Origin: Siphonodentalium dalli
Lineage: Eukaryota; Mollusca; Scaphopoda; Gadilida; Siphonodentaliidae
DNA: 64,000 nt
Direction of reading: 5' to 3'
NCBI GenBank assembly: GCA_032622095.1
Contig: CP136066.1
Coordinates: 207,726,978 to 207,790,977, forward strand
Shown here: in pieces, positions 1 through 11,852 of the stretch
How the letters are laid out: the number at the start of each line of letters is the position of its first letter
Position numbering within the stretch: position 1 is the stretch's first letter
Notes under the pieces: generated by a model
What the model was told of the DNA's origin: nothing
The model's input: the letters and a program-made list of their open reading frames with translations, nothing else
The model's database searches: none
Translations under genes and position numbers: made by a program

Positions 1-1895
1 ATATATTATGCAGCTTGCTGGACTATTATGTCATGTATTAGGTGTTAAAGATATTTTCTAGCTCTAGTATGTGCTCCAGTATGAAAATTCAATGTATTAG
101 GCTATGGCCATGGGTTTAGAGTTATTCCTCTTACATACATGTAGTCCATGCAGCTACCAGCCCACAATGCAACAGTAGCATCTGATACCTTTATTTACAA
201 ATTGCATGTGACCAGAACAATGTTACTGACTGTTCTTGGATATGCAGGAATAAACATGTTTTGTTCCAATCTTCCCCTGAATATCTCTGGTGTAGATTGG
301 ATCTGAGTTTACACATTTTATGCCATTAATCTATGCATCACTGCCGACGCAATTTTCCAGGTGTTGGGTGTTGAAAGAGGGATCGTTTTATGGAATAAAT
401 ACTTGCCATTTCAATAAAACATATTGTATTTTCATCCCCTGTTATTTCTCTTCATAGATGATCATTATTTTCAGTGACAACTTGTCCATATTACTAAATC
501 ACTAAATTGTATTGTGGTCTAAAGTCACCTTTTTGTCCGACTTATTTTGTTTCAATCCCGGAAAGTTTTAAATAGCAGAATTGATTACCTGCCAACTTTC
601 AGTGTAATTAACAGCAAGTTATCAAATAATCCTTACAGTACATGTACGGTATGCACATCAGATGATCATAAATGCGTGTTTAATACTTGCATACAGTGCG
701 AGTTGTTTCTATCAGTGGTACCTGCTACTTGGTCGGAAAACATCAAAGAGAGTCTGTCGTAAATAGTTACACAGAGTTTATTCAGGTGACCCACTGATGC
801 GTTTGGTTGGTGACACAGTGACCCAGTTGTTGTGTCATTCATATAAACAGACAGTTGTTTATTTAAAGTGGGTTAAAATCGGGTTTATGTGAATATTCAA
901 GGATGCCAATGCATTTTAATCTTTGATGACAATTTCGTCTTGTCAATGGTGATGGTGAGTTCGGCTTGTGACGACACTAATTTCCAGGACTGATAACGTA
1001 ATACGGACTGTCATTTCCCGCCAAAAACGCACATGCTTTTCACTGTTTAATTTTGTCGCGAACAGATGGTCTTTCAGGCAAGTTTTGCCCCAATTAGGCG
1101 AAGGAAGTTAAGGGAGCTACCGGTATAATTAATACATTGTACTTTTTAAAATACACAGCAGTGTACACAGCCCACAAAAGACGGGGGGATTTCCGTAGTG
1201 ACTCGTTAGGGTAGAGTTTGATTTACGCCACGGTATTCACTGCGTAGCATGGCTGACCTAGTTGTCTTATTTATATCAAGAATGCGCGATCGCGCACATA
1301 GCCTACACATGCGTCAGGTGTGTATGCGATTGGTGGTTAGTTCTGCTGTTGGCATTCGGAAAACCATAGCCATTAACTCAGACAGACAGGTTACTATGGA
1401 CTTCATGAAAAAAAAATAAAAAATTGAGGCCGGCAAGAAAATCTCAGCCAGGCCGGGTACCGGAAACAGAGACGTTTTTGTTTTTGGCCTAACCCCCCAA
1501 TTTTTTAGAGACTGTTTTATTTAGTAGCTTGGGCTGCAGTTTTTTTTTGGCACAAATACAACTACATTTTCGTTTCGGGTTTTGTTTTCACTGTGAGTGT
1601 GAAATGAGACTTCCATACTACGGTAAAGTTACTATCATGCCGGTAGGCATATCCAAGTAGGAAACAAGCGACTTTGCACCATTTGCTTACAAAATACATG
1701 CAATGCAGTGAATGCACTGGATTTAACTTCAAAATTGACTGATTTATAAAACAATGAAAATATCCTTCTTACATGTATGTGGCGTTGATATCAAATTGAA
1801 TGGATTCAACCATTTTGAAGGAGGTTCAAGAATGAATTATTATCAGTAGGTGTTATTATTCAACACAGTTGGCCAGTGAGTTGGGAAGACACTGT
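1..1895. other. No gene recognised; MRCK intron 1 or beyond
   Basis: No coding exon or repeat family shared with the rest of the window was recognised here. The short open frame at 547-762 starts without ATG and shows no domain. Confidence 0.4.
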
Positions 1896-1899
1896 TTAA

Positions 1900-2167
1900 C
1901 CCTTTAAAGACTGGATTTTTTCAAAAACCCTGTGCCATTGCATTCCTTATATATGCAAGTTGCCCATAGGGCGCCAAGCCTACATGTACTGTACATGTAT
2001 ATAAGAGAATGCATTGGCCTAACAATATTTTCCTTCATCTTGTAAGGCAGTGCAATCTCTTACATATGCGAGGCTCCCAATGGCAGGCTCACATACAATG
2101 TATATAAGATAATGCACTGGCACATGGTCTTTAATGCTGCACCAGGGCAGCTCCTGTCATGAAAGGG
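1900..2167. mobile_element. TTAA MITE family A, copy 1
   Basis: 268 bp between TTAA at 1896-1899 and TTAA at 2168-2171. Ends are CCCTTT and AAAGGG. Inside are two imperfect hairpins built from TGCATTCTCTTATATATGCG-type arms, joined by a spacer containing ...CTAACAATATTT...CCTTGTAAG. TTAA duplication plus CCCTTT termini is the signature of piggyBac-like non-autonomous elements. Confidence 0.8.
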
Positions 2168-2862
2168 TTAATCTTGAGTAAAGAATAGACATGCTGCCTC
2201 ATATCACACCACGGCGAGAACAAAATATTAGAAATATAAATCTCTGATGAGTGTTGGGTAGATGACATCACTTGTCATAAAACAGCCCGTGGTTGACCTA
2301 AAATTTTTGTTACATGTAGTCCGACATTGCGACAAAGTGCACAATAGTTCAGCATGCTGGCCAATATTGCTGCACTGAGGTGCATTGACAATGTTCATTG
2401 CCTGCAAAACATGTCGAGCACATGAAAGAATCCGACATTAGACTACCAGTAGTTGTTTCAAGTGTTGGGTAGTATTTTGGTGTACCAATTATAATCGTTA
2501 TTCATTAAGATTTCTAATACCATCACCGCATGCATGTATTTAGTTTTTAATCGGTATACCGGTACTGAAGTCGCGGTATTATCGTGGTTTGCATGGATAT
2601 ACATTGTATTAAAGGTAAAACGCCTTATTACTGCTTATTGAAGCCCAGTCTCAGTTGGCTACTTCACTATCTGTTACCGGTATGTGTAGGGTCAGTTTGT
2701 GTGCAGGAGTCAATTTAATTTTAAATTTTTTTATAGAATTTTGCATCATTGGGTAGATTTTGTATAGGATTCCCTATCATGACATGTTTTTTAATTGTAA
2801 ATTGGTTAGCAGAAAATGGAAATTGCATCACAAATTGTGATGTGAAACGCCTTAACAGTCCT

Positions 2863-2952
2863 TTAAAACATGTAACATAATAAAAGTTAAATGTTTCAAT
2901 TACTGATCCATGGGTGTGTTGTGGTGTGGAATTCGATATCCATTCAGCTCAG
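2863..2952 (+). repeat. Direct repeat, copy 1
   Basis: About 85 bp (beginning AAAACATGTAACATAATAAA and running through GGAATTCGATATCCATTCAG) recurs nearly identically at 4267-4351. The pair brackets the MRCK first exon at a distance of 1.4 kb. Confidence 0.85.
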
Positions 2953-2973
2953 TTTAGTTTCCATTCAGTGATG

Positions 2974-3039
2974 GTGTACTTGCCGTTCGGTCGCTGTGTA
3001 CTTGCCGTTCAGCCGCGGTGTACTTGCCGTTTGGCCGCG
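2974..3039 (+). repeat. 22-bp tandem repeat, three units
   Basis: Three units of the form GTGTACTTGCCGTTCGGTCG at 2974, 2996 and 3018, in MRCK intron 1. The following 200 bp has related degenerate CCGCGGTG and GTAGTTGCC words in both orientations. Confidence 0.75.
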
Positions 3040-3434
3040 GTGCTCAACTGCAGTTACAAACTCTGACACCGTGGCTTAACGGTAAATACACCGCGGTGCC
3101 AATGGACACTTGTTTTGTCCAGCGGGGTATACCATTGCAAATTAACAGCAACTACACTGCGACACAGTTGATCCGCAGTGTAGTTGCCATTTGTCCACAG
3201 CGGTTAGGTGGATACTAGTTGTGCTGATAGGGGTACAGCGTACATGTAACTCTAATATTTTAGTTAAATCCAGGATGTGCCTGACCCGACTACTCTAGCA
3301 CACCTGTAAGGGGGGAAGATGCGCAGGGGGTGGGGGGAGATGTCGTAGGAATGTCGTAGCACACCGGTACCGTAGTACATAGTGAGTCGTAGTCTAGAAG
3401 AAGAGTAACATGAACAATAACATAATAAACTCAC

Positions 3435-3615
3435 CAAATTCTATAAATTCTGACACATTTTTCTCACGTTTAAGAGTTGAAGCAGAACACTCGTCATACA
3501 GAACAATCAGAATGTCCATGAAAGTTTCAATGCTCATACATTGCCCACCGCTGTTTGCCGGACCAGACAAATATAAACGCTCCAACTCCTTCAATTTTTC
3601 ATTTGCATCTGGCAT
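3435..3615 (-). CDS. CDC42BPA: First coding exon of MRCK-type CDC42-binding kinase (partial gene)
   Basis: Read on the minus strand from ATG at 3615, the exon encodes 60 residues plus one base. The product closely resembles the extreme N-terminus of animal MRCK kinases (CDC42BPA/B, fly gek), including the segments SGPANSGGQC, DILIVLYDEC and LKREKN, which correspond to the dimerising N-terminal helices before the kinase domain. MRCKs are Rho-family (CDC42) effectors that phosphorylate myosin regulators and act on actomyosin at the cell cortex. The exon ends at a canonical donor (GAATTTG|GTGAGT, intron G at 3434) in phase 1, consistent with the human boundary where the next codon also begins with G (Ala or Gly). 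An upstream GTG at 3627 and an in-frame TGA further up make the ATG at 3615 the natural start. I found no kinase-loop exon between 1 and 3434, so the rest is off the left edge. Paralogue (A, B or G) cannot be decided from this exon. Confidence 0.9.
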
Positions 3616-4266
3616 GATTGCGGTCACAAGTAGTCCTATTAGACTGTGTCACTAACTATGTAGACTAAAGGCACAACATAAATTTGTATGATTTGCCCTA
3701 GTTTGGCGAAGTCAGACTTGCTTTGCACAGTTTGCATCACCGGAAATATTCTCTCTTGACTGTTCAAATAATCTTATCGCGAGGCACATTGAGACCGGGG
3801 GACTCCCCCGACGTTATCAACATGCTACTCATTGAATAGGTTCACATGTCGCCTTCTCCGAGTTCAACAGATACCATCCAAAACAGAAGCAAAGAGGAAT
3901 AAAAGCGCTTCCTTGAAAGGAAGGCAGCGAAGCACCAACCAGGAAATGTTTTTTCAACTGTCAAACTAAGAAAGGCGTGACATTTTCTTTGGGAGCCTGG
4001 GTTTGAACTGGTTTAATTTCATCTTTAATCCATAAAATCACATATATATCCACTATATGAATGAAATTCTCAGTTTATTGGTGAATAGTTTCGGTAAATA
4101 AGATCACTGTAAGTAATGTAATTCATTGGGAGACATCGAACATGGCCGACAGCCTGACCTCATAAAGTTGGATTGTGGGATTCTGGGAGAAGAGGTATCC
4201 GGTGACGTCACTACGCATTGAGTCGCTAACTCCATAAACTGACACTATTTGATACCCAGAAATAAA
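3616..4266 (-). other. 5' UTR / upstream flank of MRCK
   Basis: About 650 bp upstream of the MRCK start codon with no recognisable mobile element. It probably contains 5' UTR and possibly the promoter, but I see no TATA box or initiator placed well enough to call. It ends where a repeated segment (4267-4351) begins. Confidence 0.3.
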
Positions 4267-4351
4267 TTTAAAACATGTAACATAATAAAAGTTAAATGTT
4301 TCAATTACTGATGGGTGTGTTGGGGTGTGGAATTCGATATCCATTCAGCTC
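4267..4351 (+). repeat. Direct repeat, copy 2
   Basis: Second copy of the segment at 2863-2952, differing by a 4-bp deletion and a few substitutions. Confidence 0.85.
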
Positions 4352-4421
4352 TGCCTATTGTATTTCCTCTCGTTTCGTTTCGTGTGTGTCGATGGCGTCC
4401 AGAATGGCAACCCATATGCTC

Positions 4422-4764
4422 ATACTATAGCTGGAGGGGTCACTCTCACCAACAAAAAGTGCTGAAGGGTACACAGGGTTTGGAAAATGTGCTGAAGGGT
4501 ACACATGACTTGTGATCGGCACTAACACCGTTTTTAAAACTGTATTTATGAAAGTCTGATGCCCATTAGCAGTTTGTTTTCTGTTCATTTTAATGTTCAT
4601 TGGAACACAAACAATCATTCTCTAACAGAAATCATGGCAGATACGAATACTAAACGTCATTTAAAACGAGATTTCAAAACCTGTGTACCCTTCAGCACAT
4701 TTTAAAATCCTGTGTACCCTTCAGCACTTTTTTTGGTGAGAGTGACCCCTTCAGCCATACTATA
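4422..4764. mobile_element. Fold-back element with GTGCTGAAGGGTACACAGG arms
   Basis: Inverted repeat: the left arm runs from ACTATAGCTGGAGGGGTCAC through AAAGTGCTGAAGGGTACACA, and the right arm is its reverse complement ending ACCCCTTCAGCCATACTATA. Each arm contains the GTGCTGAAGGGTACACA word twice. Ends are TACTATA. Confidence 0.8.
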
Positions 4765-4924
4765 TCTGAAAGGGACACTCTCGATCACCAAAAACAGTGC
4801 TGACCGGTTTTGAAAATGTGCTGAAGGGTTCACATGGTTTGTGATCGTCACTGACACAGTTACTTCAACTTTTTCCTGAAAATCTTAAATTTTGGTGAGA
4901 GTGGCCCATTCAGCCATACTATAG
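4759..4924. mobile_element. Second, shorter copy of the same fold-back family
   Basis: Abuts the previous element and shares the TACTATA edge, the GACACTCTC...CACCAAAAA segment and GTGCTGAAGGGTTCACATG. A fragment of the same family lies at 6388-6466. Confidence 0.65.
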
Positions 4925-4929
4925 GGGAG

Positions 4930-5520
4930 AGTTATGGAGGCAAAATTCACCTTTAATAACTATTTGCACTTAAGCTAAAAAAAAATGCACAGATATTTGA
5001 GCTTGAGAACCATTATTTGTGTTTAAGCTGAAATATTTGTGCTTAAGCAGAAATATTTGTGCTTAATGTCAAATATTTGTGCTTAAGCTCAATATGTACA
5101 TTTCATTCCCCATCAATTTAGGCCTAGATCTTCACTCAAATATAAAATAGGCCTCCCCTGTATGAACTTCCATGTCCCATGATACTTTGTCAACTTCGTA
5201 TAAATTTTTTGTTTGTACATACGGGGTCATCTGATGAACATTCTATCAAAGACTGCCAATGTCAACAGGGTGTGTTGGGTAATAATTTAGCTCACTGTGC
5301 AAATAATTGTGCTTAAGCGAAAATAACTGTGCTTTATAAATATAAGCGCAAATAATTGTGCTTAGGCATAAATAGTTTTGTTTTACTTTAAAAGCGTAAG
5401 TTTAGGCCTATTATTTGCGCTTATGGGCAAATTATTTGTGGTTAAGCACAAATAATTTAGCTCTTTTAAAAGTGCACATAATTTCACTTGAGCGCAAATA
5501 ATTAAAAGTTAATTTGGCTG
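4930..5520. repeat. Degenerate repeats of AAATATTTGTGCTTAAGC, arranged in two facing clusters
   Basis: At 4965-5100 an 18-bp word resembling AATATTTGTGCTTAAGC repeats about five times; at 5290-5510 related words (AAATAATTGTGCTTAAGCG, reverse-complemented in part) recur. The outer edges (CACCTTTAATAACTATTTGC and GCAAATAATTAAAAGTTAAT) are inverted, so the whole is likely one fold-back element. Confidence 0.6.
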
Positions 5521-6502
5521 CACATAGATAGCGGGGTAATCCCAAACACATTTCTTAGATTCAGGGCTGTAAAAAGATAACGAATGAGATATGAATTTAT
5601 AGTACGACACCTGTGCAAAGCGTGTCTGTCTAGCATTAATGCAGACAACTTAGAAGTGCTTATTTTTGCTTTATAAAATGTTGTGGTCTATTTTATTATG
5701 TGCCTTGTTCGCCATTGCCCAATATGCAGTTGCGGTAATCCCACGAACGGTAATCCTACACAATTATATAAACTCTTGTAATGTCATAATGTGCTCAATG
5801 TTAGATTCTAAAGTGATTTCTTTTAATTGACATTAGTGATGCATACTTTTATCATACGTATAGGCTAGCTACTTCATTACTCTGGCCATCTACTTTCAGT
5901 TTTAAGCATCGAAAGTATGGTTGCGATTTCCATGAAATTTTCCATCTCAAAATACCATCCTTCCCGAATTATCTGTTTTATAATAAAACTATTATGTATA
6001 TGTACACGATTTTCACTTCATCATGGCTTCAAAGAAGGCCGAAATCTTGTGTACAGTATACACTAATGATTCTATAAATGTGTTATCATTTTGATTGGAT
6101 ACATATACCGATTAATTGCAACTCATTTTCTAGACCAAATGTGCCGGTGAGAATTTGTGTATCCATAGTTTGAGCAATGCTATTTATGATAAATCAAATT
6201 CAACACGATGTCCAGTTACAGCTATATTTTACAGGTAGGTCATGAAATATGTTACCAGATTAAGCTAAATCGTTGTTCGGGGTACCACATAGAAGATCAC
6301 GGTTGTTGACCACCCCATGCAGTAGGCCTACCGCTAACACAACCGACGTAACTCTTGTCGGCACCGATAGCAAACATTTTGTAGGCCTACCCTTCAGCAC
6401 ATTTTCAAAATATATGTACCCTTCAGTACTTGTTTTAGGTGAGAGCGACCCTTCAGCCACACTGGATACCGTTACCATTTGATAGCCATATAGAGGCACA
6501 TA

Positions 6503-6848
6503 ATGGCTGAATGGGTCATTGTCGCCACATTTTGGTGTGATTGGGTACCCAGCTTTACGAAAAGTTGACTTGGGTACCCATCTTGACATTTGCCGCGTGT
6601 TTTCATTACACAGTTGATGCCAAAATCTCGCAACCGATCACATATATGGATAGGCCTAGTCACCTTTAAAACAATTATTCCGGAATCTAGTTTGATCTTT
6701 CTGGGCGACATATCACGCTAAGAAAGATGATAATTTCTATAAGGGACAAAGGTCAAACTGGCTACCCATTAAAAACCTTTTCGTAAAGCTGTATACCCAT
6801 GCACCACACCGAAATGTGGCGACAATGACACCTTCGGCCACATGGTTG
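6503..6848. mobile_element. Fold-back element with CATTGTCGCCACATTT arms
   Basis: Left arm GTCATTGTCGCCACATTTTG...GGTACCCAGCTTTACGAAAA is matched by the right arm TTTTCGTAAAGCTGTATACCC...AAATGTGGCGACAATGACA in reverse complement. It follows a fragment of the 4422 family directly. Confidence 0.7.
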
Positions 6849-7718
6849 GCATCATTGGTATGCATGCATGCAAGTGCGTAACGCGGTACCGATACTGGGT
6901 TGTGTGAGTGGACCAGATAAACGTCATGCAATGTACATTTGTACTACCATATCAGAAAGCAGACGCGTATATAAGGGCGGCGTGTAAGGACAGTGCAGGG
7001 AGCGGAGCGCTTTTCAAGCCCCCATTTTCAAACCCTCATATTCACATCGATGGGCATTACTTTCATGACAACACCATCCAAGCTTACAATTAAGAATGGA
7101 TTACTGATGCGAAGCAATTACCTTACATCTCATCCAAGAAATAGTTTCCCAAATCCAATATGGCGGTTAAAATGGCGACCGACATTTGAAAGCATGCATG
7201 TATTCCTTGACTTTCTGACAGTAGGCGTTCTTTTAACGCGAATTTATTGATACATAGGAAGGGAACATTGATACCAAATATTCGTTTGAGTTTGACATTT
7301 GATAATCACTCCAAGATGGCAGTTAAACTGGTTACTAATGAATGGAAAAGTCGTCGATAGTTTCACATTATAATTTCCACTGTTGTCATATCATCAATAT
7401 AGGTATAGACGAAATTGTGCATAACTCATGTATCTGTTCCTATTTAAAACCGGATAGCGCAGCTAGTAGAATCTGGTGAGGATGAAAACCCACAGTGAAT
7501 CATCGCGATGCGGCATTTCGAAATCCATCATTATGACCTACAAGCTTTAAAATAACTATACCTGAGCCGATTCTGATTTGCCACATTCAGAATTATCTGG
7601 ACCATCTTCCGCCTATTAATCGGATTAATTTATCTCGCCCACACTCTTCTACACATCAAGGGAGAATGGTCTCACTAATCAGAACGTTTCAAACAATACC
7701 TTATTATGCCAGTGTTAA

Positions 7719-8697
7719 CCCTTTACCCAACAAACCTGCCAAAACCGGCCAAATAAAGCTTCAACAGCCTAAAATATCTTCGGTCTGTCTCAATAGAACC
7801 ATACAAATATGGATATCATTGGAACCGGCTCCTTGAACACATTGTGATAGTTACAGTTATGCCCTGTGCCAATGCATTCTCTTATATATGCTAGTCGACC
7901 ATAGGTCGCCTTGCATATATAAGAGAATGCATTGGCCTAAAAACAATCTTTTTTTAACACTTTTTACCATTTTTTCATACATTCTTTAACAATTTTATAA
8001 TTTTTAATGTGTTAAAGGGGTACTGTACGCCATTTTCGTTAAATTTCCGGTGACTACAACGATCTAATATCGATAATATATAGAAACATAAGTAATTTGA
8101 GTCGAAGATGTATTCTGTAAACGCTCAGGTTAATAGGCTATCTTAAAATTTAATAATTTAAAAGTTAATAATTTGATATAAATTGAATTTATGACTGGAG
8201 CCATAAAATGGCGTCAATTAAATTACGAATTACCGTAATCAAAAACAGTAATTGAGGGATACTGGATTTTTAAACCGATCGCACACACGATCGCTTAAAA
8301 TATTATGATGATACGGGGAGAACACTCAAGCCACTCACTGACTAGCGACGATACAATAACTTAAAAGATTATATGGGACTAGTATGCATATAATATAACT
8401 TTTATTTGATTCATTTGGTTGAAAACTTTACAAAAATTACTCGACAACGACAATTTGTATTTTTGCATTCCGGTAAATTTGTCATCCGTAACATGACTTC
8501 GTACTCAACAGACTTTGAAATAATAGAAAAATTGTTACCTTATTCTCCGACTCGGAGACTATAGAAACCAACAACAACATTTGGCGTACAGTACCCCTTT
8601 AAGCCAATGCATTCTCTTATATATGCGAGGCGACATATGGTCGACTCGCATATATAAGAGAATGCATTGGCACAGGGCCATTCTGTTGGGTAAAGGG
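7719..8697. mobile_element. TTAA MITE family B, copy 1, split by a nested element
   Basis: TTAA at 7715-7718 and 8698-8701; ends CCCTTTACCCAACA and GTTGGGTAAAGGG. Two copies of the common hairpin lie inside. Between them the sequence is interrupted at TTAA by an unrelated 583-bp element (8016-8598). Confidence 0.85.
8016..8598. mobile_element. Nested TTAA element with AGGGGTACTGTACGCCA termini
   Basis: Perfect 17-bp terminal inverted repeats AGGGGTACTGTACGCCA at both ends, with TTAA on each side (8012-8015 and 8599-8602). The uninterrupted family-B copy at 28118-28507 shows the empty site as TTAACACATTAAA in the other orientation, so the target duplication is TTAA. No open frame of note. Confidence 0.85.
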
Positions 8698-10788
8698 TTA
8701 ATCTCACGATTTGGCAAGCTTCATTTATGGTAAAATTATTTAGGTATCATTCATCTGCTAGATAATTATGGGATTTGAGCGTCATCGCGTGAGAGATAAA
8801 CTTGAAAGACATACGGTCGATGAGCTTTCAAATGGTCCTCTCTATACGTCTTTCTCGGCTTTTGGTCACCGAATGGGGATAATTACATGTACACCTGGTG
8901 ATCTTCCCATTCGGCTAGCCACTTCTCAGTAGATTGTTCGTCAATTCACAAACTCGGCGAACTTATTGACGTACCTGGATAACTTCTGCAGGGTTTCGAA
9001 GGTTGATAACTTTACCATTGACGGGTGCCTCTCTGCTAAGGTCATAGAAGACCATGCATAATGTACCCACACTTCTTGACCATGATCGTAAGCAATCTAT
9101 GTCGTCTCACCGAAAAGCTCCCATCAGATAATAACAATGCGTCCGGTATACTAGTTTGTGGACATACGTCATGATAGTGGAAAAATAAATGAGATCACGA
9201 ACTGCACCGGTGCCCCTATATACATCAGGGGAATGTTTCATATACCGGCGGGATCTCATGCGAGGCATTGCTTTCTTTGTGTGCTAAGATTTACTTTTCA
9301 CACGCGTTCGGAAGCCGTTCTGAATCAACTGAATTGGGCGCGTATCTTTGGATACTATTATAAGTAAGCAGTCCTCCATAACTGGCGTTTAGTCTTAAAA
9401 GACGATGCCTTTGGTGGTATGCAAGGTGATATATCGTATAGGTTGTTATCATCCTCGAGCTGCATGGGTAGTGGTCGGTATGATTTAATAAAATCTGAAT
9501 GACATCAGTACACGGATGACATGTTCAACGCGAATAACAGCTAGATAATGTTGCGTTGATGAGAACTTACAACCAGATCAACACACGTTGGGTACACCAA
9601 TTGGTTTCTTGGCAATACCACCTATGTGTCCGAGACATAACCACAATCTTTTAACATGTGGGATCATAATGGCATATCTCAAGTTCGACATAATTATGAA
9701 GAATTTCCCCCAACGATCACAGCAATTTCCGTTGAGATTATATCTTGTTCTTGAAACTATCTCAGTGAAATAACCGCACAACATTTCCTGTCCTTTTATT
9801 GGCACATTAGGGTAATACTACTTAAACTTTCATACATATAAGTGGTGTATAGTCTTAAAGACGATGCCATTGATAGCACACGTACTGACACTAAACCCAC
9901 ACGATGATGATAACAACACACACCTTCATTCTTTGAATGAAATACATGTACCACAAACTATCAAATACATCGTCCTTTAGACTGTACACCAGTTCTGGTG
10001 ACGGATAGCATATAGTATTATACGCCTGGTCCAGTTGATTCAGAACGGCTTCGAAATTCGAAACGGATGTGGAAATACAATCTTACCGTGTACACAAACA
10101 CACGGACACACATGGTATGTATATGGAATACAGGAATTCATGAATATTCAAAACTGCATACATGGAATGCTACTATATGGAACTTTGACCTGTATCACTT
10201 AAACCGCGGAATGGGGTGGATGGATCGAATATGGTAGCGAGTCAATAATCTAGCTTATATACGAAATATACACGAAATATATGGTGTATGGGTGGCGTAT
10301 GTATATAGATCATGACCCCCATTTCATTTACATTATCATGGCGCATGTCCATAAACTAGCGCTTCGACGGGGTGACTGCTGGACATCACACCGATTGCTC
10401 AGAATCATAGCCAAGAACAGTTCTGGTTTGAACAGAATCGACAGCGATCGCAGTACTGAGTCTGGATAGTTTGGGGAGGGGGATTTCCAGTACCAACAGC
10501 AAGCAATAGTTCTGTGTCACTATACATAGCATCTACATCGAATCCAATCGGTATGACGCCACAACGCACACAATGTATATCTACGAATGACAGATATCAT
10601 GATATTCACCCGCTTCAAACTGATTGAAATTCTTGGAAATACGTACTTCTATTCTCTTTGCTATGTATATTGGTCAATTATAGACTCGTCATATATGCTT
10701 TTAGTGTCTAACTAGTTGTCGTAATCTCTAATTTTGTGTGAAATGTTCAATGTGACAGACAATGTTTATATCGCTATTTTTATTTTAG

Positions 10789-10987
10789 CTACGTGGCGAA
10801 TCTACCACGGTATATGAGGCTGGATTCTCCATCACAGAGGGAGGAGTCCTTCACAGTCCCAGAGACGATGAGGTGTAAGCCGGAGTCTCCACCACACAGT
10901 GAGAGAGAACAACTGGATGAAGATGACCTCATCGATGACACCATAGAAGATCTGAAGAGCCCGGTACTCATGATGTCTGAGGAGGAC
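10789..10987 (+). CDS. Orphan coding-like exon; possible alternative PPIP5K N-terminus
   Basis: A good acceptor (tract ending TATTTTAG at 10788) is followed by 66 open codons and then GAC|GTGAAT, a usable donor, in phase 0. The peptide has a Ser/Pro/Glu-rich part (RYMRLDSPSQREES, CKPESPPHSEREQ) and an acidic end (EQLDEDDLIDDTIEDLKS ... MSEED). An ATG is present at 10814. Composition differs from the AT-rich flanks, which argues for a real or recently captured exon. Joined to the PPIP5K exon at 38802 it would stay in frame and give an acidic leader before VGICAM, much as in vertebrate PPIP5Ks; joined to the exon at 36902 it would hit a TGA at once. It lies inside a large inverted-repeat region, so a captured gene fragment is an alternative. 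I do not recognise a family. Confidence 0.4.
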
Positions 10988-11852
10988 GTGAATATATGTA
11001 TATATTTCCCACTAAGCACCTTGTAAATATTGCACATCTCGCCAGTTACATGTGAACTCATGTCTTAGAGATTAAAGCATAGAGGACCGTCTGCAAGCTA
11101 TATGTATATATACTCATCGACCGTATGCATTTCTGGTTCAATATGACGCACAACTCACACAGATGAGTTTTACCATATATATGATACCAATGGGGGAAGC
11201 TTGCTAAAACATAATAATAACCCACCGCTTTTGGAGCAAAATCGTTAGCTAGACACCGCAAAATTAATTGTTTAAAACGTTCTCATTGGAGGGACCCTTC
11301 TCACAGGAAGTGTGAACTACTTTGTTGGTGTGATCGAGCTATAATAATCAGACAAAGAGATGTAATCTGGTCCAGGTAATTCTGAATGGGCCAAATCAGA
11401 ACAGGTTCTCATGTAATTGTTCTGAATCTTGCAAGTCATAATATGACTATTCGGCTCAGATGATTTATGTACCGTTTCGTCTATACATATCGATATTATG
11501 ACAAAATGGAAATTAATATGCGAAAATAACGACGACTTTTCAATTTATCCCTAACAGTTTGGTCGCCATCTTGGCTGTGAGTATCAGTTGCCCAACTCAA
11601 ACGAATAGGACTACTTCGTATCAATTGTCCCTATATCCACATGTAAATGTGCATGGTTATAATTCGCCTAACCAAAACGCTCATTGTCAGAAAGTGAAGG
11701 AATAATTATGGGCGTGTTTTCAAATTTTGGTCGCCATTTTAGTCGCCATCTTGGATTTGGAAAACTATTTCTTGGATGAGATGTAAGGTAGTTACTTCGC
11801 ATCATTATTCCAAACTCAACTTTAAGTATGGATGCATGGAGTTGATGGCATG

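Larger units (their letters stand above)
7083..11850. mobile_element. Large degenerate fold-back region
   Basis: The segment at 7083-7200 (from GAATGGATTACTGATGCGAA to GGCGACCGACATTTG) returns in reverse complement at 11720-11850. Further matching inverted pairs are 7320-7620 against 11390-11640 and about 9300-9440 against 9960-10060 (GCCGTTCTGAATCAACTG / CAGTTGATTCAGAACGGC). The whole looks like one old, roughly 4.8-kb imperfect palindrome, itself hit by a family-B MITE at 7719-8697. No transposase was seen. Confidence 0.5.

Noticed and set aside
8012-8602. PIF/Harbinger interpretation (3-bp TTA/TAA duplication)
   Set aside because: TTA on the left and TAA on the right are not direct repeats; TTAA on both sides is simpler and agrees with the empty site.
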